Shown here: in pieces, positions 58,110 through 64,000 of the stretch
Numbering within the stretch: position 1 is the first letter of the stretch
How the letters are laid out: the number at the start of each line of letters is the position of its first letter
Assembly (NCBI GenBank): GCA_035695825.1
Contig: DASRRH010000034.1
Location: forward strand, 124,001-188,000
Reading direction: 5' to 3'
DNA length: 64,000 bases
Source of the DNA: JAKEFM01 sp035695825
GTDB lineage: Bacteria; Planctomycetota; UBA1135; JAKEFM01
Translations under genes and position numbers: made by a program
Notes under the pieces: model-generated
The model's input: only the letters and a program-made list of their open reading frames with translations
Told to the model about the DNA's origin: nothing
Database searches by the model: none

Positions 58110-59341
58110 TCGAAGTACTCCCGCCATTCGGAGACGATCGCCGCGCCGCCCAACCACGCGGTCGCGACGGCGACGAGAGCGCCGGCGAGCGTCATCCACC
58201 GGGGGTGCCGATAGTCGCCCACCACGTCGCGGCGGTGGGCTGCAACGAGGACCGAGGAGAGAGTGACCGGGAGAATCAGCCCGTTCAACGCTCCCGCGAG
58301 GACGAGGATCCGCACCGGCTTGCCGTACGCGAGGAAGGCGATCGTCGAGACAGCGATGAATCCGGCGACGAGCGTCCGCGGGCGGCGGTCGAACCCGCGG
58401 GCGAGGGTCCGGAGGAAGGAGGCCGAAGTGTAGGCGCATCCGACCACCGAGGTGGCGGCGGCGGCCCACAGGACCACCCCGAGGATCCGGTAGCCCGCCT
58501 CTCCCGCGGCGATCCGGAAGACCGACGCCGCCGGGTCCGCAGGGTCGAGGCTCCTCCCCGAGGCCACGACCGCGAGGGAAGTGAGGAAGAGCAGGACACG
58601 GACCAGCGCCACGACGAAGATCCCGGCGAAGGCGCTGCGCGTGACCCCGGGGAGCGCGCTCCCTCCGCGCATTCCAGCGTCGAGGAGTCGGTGCGCCCCC
58701 GCGAACGTGATGTACCCGCCGACGGTGCCCCCGACGAGGGTGACGATCGGGAGGAGGGAGACCTTCCCGGGCGCGACGGAGTGGACGAGCGCCCGGCCCG
58801 CCGGCGGCGAGGTCGTGGCCACCAGGTAGGCCATGAGCCCGATGAGGACGAACCCCATCCCCTTCGAGAACCGGTCCACGGCCCGGCCCGCCTCTCGCGC
58901 GAAGAAGAGCCCGAGGGTCACCGCCGCGGTCGCGACGGCTCCGGCCTCCGCCCTCCAACCGAAGAGCACGTTCAGCCCGAGGCCCGCCCCTCCGAGGTTC
59001 CCGACGTTGAAGGCGAGGCCCCCCGCGACGACGAGGGCGGTGACGGAGTGGCCGAGCCCGGGGAGGACCCGGTTCGCGACCTCCGGTCCCCGCATCCCCG
59101 AGGCGACGAGGACCCGCCAGACGTTGACCTGCGCGACGAGGGAGAGGACGACGGAGGCGAGGATCACGAATCCGAAGTCCACGGCGAGCCTCTCCGTGAA
59201 CAGGGCGGTCTGGGTGAGGAAGCCCGGGCCGATCGCGGAGGTCGCCATCAGGAAGGCCGCCCCCAGTGCGACCCCTCGAGCCCCACCGGTCGGCGACCGG
59301 GACGGGGGGCTCGCTTCGGAGCCGGCTGCGTGAGCGCTCAC
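58106..59341 (-). CDS. NRAMP-family transporter (YcsG-like)
   Basis: A 411-aa membrane protein with about 11 helices in the NRAMP/APC fold. TM1 reads ATSAIGPGFLTQTALF where metal-ion NRAMPs have the 'DPGN' metal site, and the TM6 region reads GGYITFAGAHRLLDAG without the 'MPH' metal motif. Metal transport is therefore unlikely. B. subtilis YcsG, encoded beside the YcsF-KipI-KipA oxoprolinase genes, is of the same type, which suggests import of 5-oxoproline or a related substrate (inference from context). GTG start at 59341; first gene of the pxp operon. Confidence 0.85.
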   Translation of the reverse strand: MSAHAAGSEASPPSRSPTGGARGVALGAAFLMATSAIGPGFLTQTALFTERLAVDFGFVILASVVLSLVAQVNVWRVLVASGMRGPEVANRVLPGLGHSVTALVVAGGLAFNVGNLGGAGLGLNVLFGWRAEAGAVATAAVTLGLFFAREAGRAVDRFSKGMGFVLIGLMAYLVATTSPPAGRALVHSVAPGKVSLLPIVTLVGGTVGGYITFAGAHRLLDAGMRGGSALPGVTRSAFAGIFVVALVRVLLFLTSLAVVASGRSLDPADPAASVFRIAAGEAGYRILGVVLWAAAATSVVGCAYTSASFLRTLARGFDRRPRTLVAGFIAVSTIAFLAYGKPVRILVLAGALNGLILPVTLSSVLVAAHRRDVVGDYRHPRWMTLAGALVAVATAWLGGAAIVSEWREYFE

Positions 59342-59484
59342 GGGGATCGGGCTCCCCTCGGGAGTCTCGTCTCCGCAGGGGGAGGGGAGGGGGGGGTACC
59401 TGCACGGCTCACTCTAAGGGGAGACCCCGGGTCCGGTCCTGAACGGAATAGGCGGCCGCGCTCCCCGGTCGAAGGCCTCCGGCC

Positions 59485-59568
59485 ATGTGGAGAAAAGCAG
59501 CCTTCGTCGCCCTCGTCCTCGCGGCTGCCCTGGCGCAGCACTTCTTCGGGATCGTCCCGGGCTTCTGA
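59485..59568 (+). CDS. Possible 27-residue membrane microprotein
   Basis: ATG at 59485 opens a frame of 27 residues with two early positive charges (MWRKAAFV) and a hydrophobic helix (ALVLAAALAQHFFGIVPGF) ending at TGA. The codons follow the GC-rich pattern of the neighbourhood. It lies in the 256-base gap between two minus-strand genes, and a CCCCGCGCGGGG hairpin follows the stop. No clear ribosome site is seen, so it may be spurious. Confidence 0.35.
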   Translation: MWRKAAFVALVLAAALAQHFFGIVPGF

Positions 59569-59597
59569 CCCCGCGCGGGGCCCGCGAGGGAGGCGGG

Positions 59598-61442
59598 CTA
59601 GCGGATCTCGCCCGGGGGCTTCGTCGCCGGTTCGGTCGCGGGCATGCTCGCCTCGGCTTCCCGCACGTCCGCGGCCGCGAGGAACAGGTCGATCGCCCGA
59701 TCCGCGGCGAGGTGCTCCTTCGCCTTTTGGAAGGAGCCCTTCGCCTCCGCGATCGCCCCGGTGAAGAACTGGTTGTAGGCGAGGACGAGCCAGGCGTCCC
59801 CGTCGTTGCCGTGGTCCGCGAGGAACTTGCCGAGTTGCAGGATGTGGGCTTCGAAGTCGGCGGGGTTGCCGTAGAACTCCCGCTTGTTCGCGCGGCTCTC
59901 GACGAGCGTCGGATCCTTCTCGACCCCCTTGCGGATCGCGTAGGCGGCGAAGTGGTAGTCCCCGATCGCGAAGAGGGCGTCGGAGAGCATGAACCAGAGC
60001 GAACCCTGCTCGGGCGCGTACTCGGTCGCCCGGAGATAGTGCTCGACGGCCCGGTCGTACCGGCCCGCCCGGAAGTAGAGGTCGGCGAGGCGGACGTACT
60101 TCTCCGTCAGCGATTCGGCGGCCTTCCCGCCGTACGCCCCCGGCGCCGTCCCCTCGGACCTCCCCTCCTCGGAGGGGACGGGCACCTCGCGGTCGAGGTA
60201 GACCGTCGAGGAGGCGGGCTGCTCCACGTAGACGGTCGTCGGGCCCGGGACGTAGACCACGCTCGCGGACCAGGGCCACCACCAGGACCAGGCCCAGAAC
60301 GGATCGCACCAGGACCCCCACGACCAGCACCACCGGGACCGGCACCAGGACCAGTTCCACCAGGAGTGCCAGCCGGACCACGAGGCGCACCAGGGGTCGA
60401 AGAGGAAGGGGCGGAAGAAGAAGCCCGAGTGGCAGCTCCTCCACCAGTCGACGCCCCAGTTCCAGCAGGTTCGGTTCCAGTGGGTGTTGACGACGACGAC
60501 CGGGTCCTTCGCGAAGGCGAGGCTCGTCCTGCTTCGCGCCGCCCCGAGCGTCCTCGGCGTCACCGTCCCCCCGCGGATCCGCGCGGGCGCCTCCGGGGTC
60601 CGGAGCGGGCTCCCGGACGGGGAGATCGTCCGCTTGCCGGAGGGGGAGGCGTAGTCGATCCTCCCTCGCGGCGCGACCGGGAGGGTCGAGCCGTCCCGGT
60701 CGCGCGCCTCGCGGCGGGGGAGGTCGGCATTCGTGGCTCGCTCGCGGTAGCGCTTGTCGAGGGAATCTCCGGGCACCCCTGCCCGACCGGCCGGGCCGGC
60801 TGCGCGGGACCCCTCTCCCCCGCGGTCCGCTTCCCTCGGCCGGGGATCGCCGAGCGTGCCGCGCGGACGCTCGGTCACGAAGCGCGGGAGTCCCTCCGGC
60901 TCGACCTCGCGCACGCGCGCGGGGCGTCGCTCGTCGTACGGCGTCGAGACGCTCCGGCGGGGGGGGTCGGGCGGCGTTCCGAATCGGGGGAGGACGGGCT
61001 CGCCGGCCTGCCGGGGCTCCGAGCGTCCGCGGTCCGGGGCTCGGTAGACGTCGCCGCCGAACCGGTGCTGGTCTCCCCCCGGGATCCGGACGATGCTCGG
61101 CTCGGGGTCGGCCGAACCCCGGGAGCGGCTGGACCCCCCGAAGGGACCGCGGTCTCCCGAATCGCCTCCGGAGATCCGCGGGACGCCCGCATGGCCTCCG
61201 TCCGAGGGGGCGCTCCGGCCGGGTGAGGGCTGTCCGCCATCTCCGCGCGGAGAAACCGCGCCCGAGGAGCGGTTCTCCCCGCCGCCGGAAGCTTGGCCGC
61301 CGGAGGAGTGGCCCCCCGAGGCGCGCTCTCCCGAGGAGTGCGATCCCGAGGAGGACCCGCGGGATTGACTCCCGGTGCGGCGGTCGGGAGCCGCTCCCAC
61401 CAGGAGGAGTGCGAAAACTGCCAGGGGGACGAGGCGCTTCAT
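59598..61442 (-). CDS. Secreted TPR protein with Ser/Gly-rich linker and Trp-rich core
   Basis: A 614-aa protein. A signal peptide (MKRLVPLAVFALLLVGAAP) is followed by about 290 residues of low-complexity Ser/Gly/Arg/Pro sequence. A striking Trp-rich segment (about residues 315-390) has clusters such as WWRSCHSGFFFRPFLFDPW and WNWSWCRSRWCWSWGSW, with about six Cys. After a short linker with VVYVPGPTTVYVEQ come four to five TPR units (SLTEKYVRLADLYFRAGRYDRAVEHYLRATEYAPEQG and others). Similar Trp/Cys-rich plus TPR layouts occur in secreted planctomycete proteins. Function unknown. ATG at 61442 was chosen for the signal peptide. Confidence 0.78.
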   Translation of the reverse strand: MKRLVPLAVFALLLVGAAPDRRTGSQSRGSSSGSHSSGERASGGHSSGGQASGGGENRSSGAVSPRGDGGQPSPGRSAPSDGGHAGVPRISGGDSGDRGPFGGSSRSRGSADPEPSIVRIPGGDQHRFGGDVYRAPDRGRSEPRQAGEPVLPRFGTPPDPPRRSVSTPYDERRPARVREVEPEGLPRFVTERPRGTLGDPRPREADRGGEGSRAAGPAGRAGVPGDSLDKRYRERATNADLPRREARDRDGSTLPVAPRGRIDYASPSGKRTISPSGSPLRTPEAPARIRGGTVTPRTLGAARSRTSLAFAKDPVVVVNTHWNRTCWNWGVDWWRSCHSGFFFRPFLFDPWCASWSGWHSWWNWSWCRSRWCWSWGSWCDPFWAWSWWWPWSASVVYVPGPTTVYVEQPASSTVYLDREVPVPSEEGRSEGTAPGAYGGKAAESLTEKYVRLADLYFRAGRYDRAVEHYLRATEYAPEQGSLWFMLSDALFAIGDYHFAAYAIRKGVEKDPTLVESRANKREFYGNPADFEAHILQLGKFLADHGNDGDAWLVLAYNQFFTGAIAEAKGSFQKAKEHLAADRAIDLFLAAADVREAEASMPATEPATKPPGEIR

Positions 61443-61645
61443 GGTCGAACCCTCGTGCACGGGGCCGATCGCTTCGGAGGGGAGGAGTTTCAAGGACGGT
61501 TCGAACATGGCAACGCGCTTGGTTTCGCCAATTCCGTGCCGCCTCTTTAAGCCACGAACGATGCAATAAGTATAGTGGATCCAGCAACTTGTCCTCGATC
61601 AGGGAGCCCCGCGCCCGGGGTTCGTCCCGGGCCGGGGACGGGGTG
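61443..61645 (-). promoter_or_regulatory. Intergenic region with likely promoter for the Trp-rich protein gene
   Basis: About 200 bases of locally AT-richer sequence. On the minus strand TATACT (61568-61573) could be a -10 for the gene at 61442, giving a leader of about 120 bases. No gene is seen here. Confidence 0.35.
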
Positions 61646-62818
61646 TCACTCGGGGCGGAGGGGTAGGACGATCCGGTAGACGCCCTCGTCCTCGTCCAGC
61701 GCGCCCCATTCCTCCGGCTCTCGCATCAGCCGGACCCCTCCCGCGGGCTCGTGTCCTTTCTCGCGCGCGAAGGACTCGAGACGCTCCACCCAGGAGAGCG
61801 CGCTCTCGAGCGTCCCCCGGACGAAGACCTCGGCGACCCGCGCCTCCGGCATCGAGCGCACGCTGCGCGCGCCGGTGCTCGTGGGGACGAGGGCCGCCTC
61901 GACGGGACGGCGATCGCGGTCGAGGAACAGGAGGACCTTCGCCTCTGCGAGGGCGCCCACGCGGATCGAGGCGACCGCCTCCGCGACCTTTCCGAGATCC
62001 CGGACGTTCGTCGCAGCGACGAGGTCGAAAGCGCGCTCCGACCGGATCCTCGGCTCTTCGAGGGGAGGATCGCTCCCGGCGTTGGGAGCCTCCGGCGCAT
62101 CGAAGAGGCGGTCGAGGAGCTTCGGATTCGCCTGCCAGAACCGGACGCGCTCCTCCCATCGCGGGTTCCCGCCGGCTTCGCATCGGAGGAGATAGGGGAG
62201 GAGCGCTCCCCCGGCGGAGGCCCTCCAGTCCCCGAACGAGAAGGACTCCTCGTCCCCCTCGAAGCGCAGGACGGAGGGGAGGCCGGAGCCCGAGTCGATC
62301 TCGACCCGCAGGGCGAAGACCTCGTCGGTGACCCGCGGCGCGCCCGCCTGCGCGGCGATCGCGAGCGGCGCGGGGAGGGCGGGGAACCGGGCGGCGACGA
62401 CGTGGAGGAGCCGGCTCTTCTGCCAAACCAGGAGGCGCTCCCCCTCGAGGGGGACGAAGCTTCTCGAGGCCTCCCCACGCTCTTCCCCCTCGTCCCCGCG
62501 GAGGAGCGCGATCCGGTTGCTCCGGCCGACGGAGAAGGAGAAGCGCGCGCGGTCGGGGAATCGAAGGAAGAGGTCGAAGGCCTCGGCCCCGTTCGAAGTC
62601 TTCCCCTCCGGGTCGAAGTGGAGGACCGTCGCGGAGACCTGCGCGCTCGCGAGCGCCTCGAGGGAGGCTCGGCCTCCGCGGGCGGAGGCGCACCTCTCGA
62701 GGAGGGCGGTCCCGGGGTCCTCTTTCCCCTTTGCCCCTCCGCCCCCGCAGCCCGGACCCGCGGCGAGGCTTCCCCCCGCCGCGAGGAGGATCGAGAGGAG
62801 GAGCCGCGCCGACGTCAC
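61646..62818 (-). CDS. Lipoprotein with C-terminal GyrI-like effector domain
   Basis: A 390-aa protein starting with GTG at 62818, overlapping the HEAT-like gene stop by 4 bases. The N-terminus is a lipoprotein signal (LLLSILLAAGGSLAAGPGCGGGG). The middle (ALASAQVSATVLHFDPEGKTSNG to PYLLRCEAGGNPRWEERVRFW in outline) resembles periplasmic LolA/VioE-like beta sheets that handle lipids, as seen in many outer-membrane-associated lipoproteins. The last about 150 residues (AEAVASIRVGALAEAKVLLFLDRD to YRIVLPLRPE) fit a GyrI-like/SRPBCC small-ligand domain, including AREKGHEPAGGVRLMREPEEW. Ligand unknown. Confidence 0.72.
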   Translation of the reverse strand: MTSARLLLSILLAAGGSLAAGPGCGGGGAKGKEDPGTALLERCASARGGRASLEALASAQVSATVLHFDPEGKTSNGAEAFDLFLRFPDRARFSFSVGRSNRIALLRGDEGEERGEASRSFVPLEGERLLVWQKSRLLHVVAARFPALPAPLAIAAQAGAPRVTDEVFALRVEIDSGSGLPSVLRFEGDEESFSFGDWRASAGGALLPYLLRCEAGGNPRWEERVRFWQANPKLLDRLFDAPEAPNAGSDPPLEEPRIRSERAFDLVAATNVRDLGKVAEAVASIRVGALAEAKVLLFLDRDRRPVEAALVPTSTGARSVRSMPEARVAEVFVRGTLESALSWVERLESFAREKGHEPAGGVRLMREPEEWGALDEDEGVYRIVLPLRPE

Positions 62819-63684
62819 CGCGTCTCCGGCCGAGAAGCGGGGCCGTCGAGGAGCCGGAGAGCGGAGCGCGCCGCTTCGCGCACTCCCGGCTCCGAGGCGA
62901 GGCGGAGCTGCTCGAGTCTGCCGCGTGCGCTCTCGACCCGGAGACAGCCGAGCGCGAAGGCCGCGCTCGCCCGCACGACCGGGTCGGGGTCCTCCGACCG
63001 GGCGAGGAGCGCCTCCGCCGTGGCCGCATCCCCGAGGGCTCCGAGCGCCGCGGCGCACTGGGCGCGGACCCCCCCTTCGCCGTCCGCCAGCGCCGCGACG
63101 AGGCGCTCGCGCAGGGCGGGACAGCGCGCGCCCGCCTCGACGGCCCTCTTGATCGCGAACGCGGCGTTCGTCCGGCGCAGTCCGTCCGTCGACTCCTCGA
63201 GCATCCGGAAGAGCGGCTCGAGCGGCGGGAGAAGCCCCTCCGTCCGGGGACCGGACGGGGCGGCCAGGGCGCCGAGGCCGACGAGGGCGTTGTTCGCGAG
63301 GTCGCCGTCCGCGTCCCCCGCCGCCTCGAGCAGCGCCTCGACGGCGCGCGGATCCTGCGCGAAGCCGAGCGCCGCCGCCGCGATCCGCCGATTGCGGGGC
63401 GGCCCGGACCGGAGCTGCTCGAGGAGCGCCTCGACCTGCGCCCGCGCTTCCGTGCGGATCACGACCTCGATGCCGTGGAGGCGCGTCAGGTTCTCGGTCG
63501 TGGGGGTTTCGAGCTTGGCCAGGTTCCAGGCGACGAGGTGGTTGTCGAGCGTGGTGAGGACCACGCCGACCGCGCGTTCCTGCTTCGTCGCCGGCGGGGG
63601 CTTGTAGGGCTCGCGCCTCTCCGCGGAGCGGCAGGCGCAGGCGAGGAAGAGGAGAACGTAGGCCGCTCGGGTTCGATCACGCAT
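62815..63684 (-). CDS. HEAT-repeat lipoprotein
   Basis: A 289-aa protein. The signal VLLFLACAC places a lipidated Cys near residue 17. The C-terminal two thirds are HEAT/PBS-lyase-like helical repeats: RRIAAAALGFAQDPRAVEALLEAAGDAD, NNALVGLGALA, RTNAAFAIKRAVEAGA, VRAQCAAALGALGDAATAEALLARSEDPDPVVRASAAFALGCLR. These form protein-binding solenoids. Coupled to the GyrI-like lipoprotein downstream by a GTGA overlap, so the two probably work together at the envelope. ATG at 63684 preferred because the signal peptide follows directly. Confidence 0.83.
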   Translation of the reverse strand: MRDRTRAAYVLLFLACACRSAERREPYKPPPATKQERAVGVVLTTLDNHLVAWNLAKLETPTTENLTRLHGIEVVIRTEARAQVEALLEQLRSGPPRNRRIAAAALGFAQDPRAVEALLEAAGDADGDLANNALVGLGALAAPSGPRTEGLLPPLEPLFRMLEESTDGLRRTNAAFAIKRAVEAGARCPALRERLVAALADGEGGVRAQCAAALGALGDAATAEALLARSEDPDPVVRASAAFALGCLRVESARGRLEQLRLASEPGVREAARSALRLLDGPASRPETR

Positions 63685-63779
63685 GCGCCGTTTGACCCCC
63701 GGGGCGCTCCCGCCCTTCCGAGGGGAGGCGGGGAGGAGCATAGGGCTCCCCGGGGCCCGACCGGAAGGTGCGGCCCGGT

Positions 63780-64000
63780 CTAGAGGACGGTGACCGAGGC
63801 CGCGTCCGAGGTCAGGATTCCGCCGAGGATCGGGTCGAGGACCGCCCACTGGAGGAAGGCGCGGCCTCCGAGGAGTGCGGGGTTCGGGGGGATCGGCGTG
63901 GGAACGAGCGCCGTCCCCGCGCCGGGGCCGGAGCCCGAGGTGACGGTCCCGACGAGACCGTCGACGGAGACCAGGAGGAAGCAGCCGGTCGCGCCGAAGA
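63780..64000 (-). CDS. C-terminal end of a secreted protein (5' end outside window)
   Basis: An open minus-strand frame of 73 residues ends at TAG (63780-63782); the start lies to the right of the window. It reads FGATGCFLLVSVDGLVGTVTSGSGPGAG, then a Pro-rich turn and FLQWAVLDPILGGILTSDAASVTVL. This ending ('L..G.TGCfLLv..d' to 'QWav.D......l..S.A.svtl') is a beta-rich C-terminal module I associate with many secreted proteins of uncultured planctomycetes. It has no known function. Confidence 0.6.
   Translation of the reverse strand, partial: FGATGCFLLVSVDGLVGTVTSGSGPGAGTALVPTPIPPNPALLGGRAFLQWAVLDPILGGILTSDAASVTVL

Noticed and set aside
58106..59341. Manganese/iron transporter MntH
   Set aside because: The metal-binding DPGN and MPH motifs are missing and the gene is embedded in an oxoprolinase operon.

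Overview
The window is 64 kb of very GC-rich, densely packed bacterial chromosome. I find 51 protein-coding genes, two of them cut by the window ends. I see no rRNA, tRNA, CRISPR array, prophage or insertion sequence. An outer membrane is implied by the LPS-export permease pair LptF/LptG, a TolC/CzcC-type outer-membrane channel and several lipoproteins. Three traits point towards Planctomycetota or a related uncultured lineage: long surface proteins built of carboxypeptidase-regulatory-like (CarboxypepD_reg) repeats, an ECF sigma factor fused to such a surface part, and the style of the truncated secreted protein at the right end. That placement is inference from gene style, not from a marker tree. 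GTG and TTG starts are common, and neighbouring genes often overlap by 4 bases (ATGA/GTGA/TTGA).

Layout. 1-6.8 kb: a compact heme operon hemD(partial)-hemB-hemQ-hemE-hemH-hemY-hemL. HemQ together with HemY and HemH indicates the coproporphyrin-dependent route to heme. 7-11.5 kb: a membrane VWA protein, then an NAD(P) transhydrogenase whose second and third subunits are fused. 11.5-15 kb (minus strand): a two-gene nucleotidyltransferase module, a CBS-pair protein, and an unusual protein joining a cold-shock-like domain, a coiled coil and a basic C-terminus. 15-19.6 kb: a 1140-residue repeat surface protein and a truncated tandem paralogue. 19.8-25.1 kb: salvage and RNA-modification genes (hpt, RluA-type, truD, mtnP) and a Tat-exported asparaginase-type Ntn hydrolase. 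25-30.5 kb: EF-hand and NYN-like proteins (minus), then lptF, lptG and a TPR lipoprotein. 30.5-36.6 kb: a heavy-metal RND efflux operon headed by a small Cys-rich protein. 36.7-41 kb: a candidate minus-strand small RNA, a sensor kinase, a Cys/Met-metabolism PLP enzyme and an NAD-dependent epimerase. 41-49.6 kb: two more repeat surface proteins flanking the sigma-factor fusion. 49.6-54.4 kb (minus): an M16 peptidase pair (one active, one with a dead site), a DUF2270 membrane protein, a small lipoprotein and a parvulin. 54.4-59.3 kb: a galactokinase-like kinase with a changed sugar motif, then a 5-oxoprolinase operon (pxpB-pxpA-pxpC) led by an NRAMP-like transporter. 59.4-64 kb: a tiny membrane peptide, a Trp-rich TPR protein, a GyrI-like lipoprotein, a HEAT-like lipoprotein and the end of a secreted protein.

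The most interesting signals are: (1) the membrane-spanning sigma factor with its flanking repeat surface proteins, a candidate one-protein surface-sensing system; (2) an exact CTAGAATC octamer just upstream of five starts, part of a wider pattern of -10-like hexamers placed 6-8 bases before start codons, which suggests leaderless transcripts from GTG/TTG starts; (3) a structured minus-strand RNA with a clean intrinsic terminator and no gene to serve; (4) the cold-shock/coiled-coil protein and the nucleotidyltransferase pair as poorly described families.
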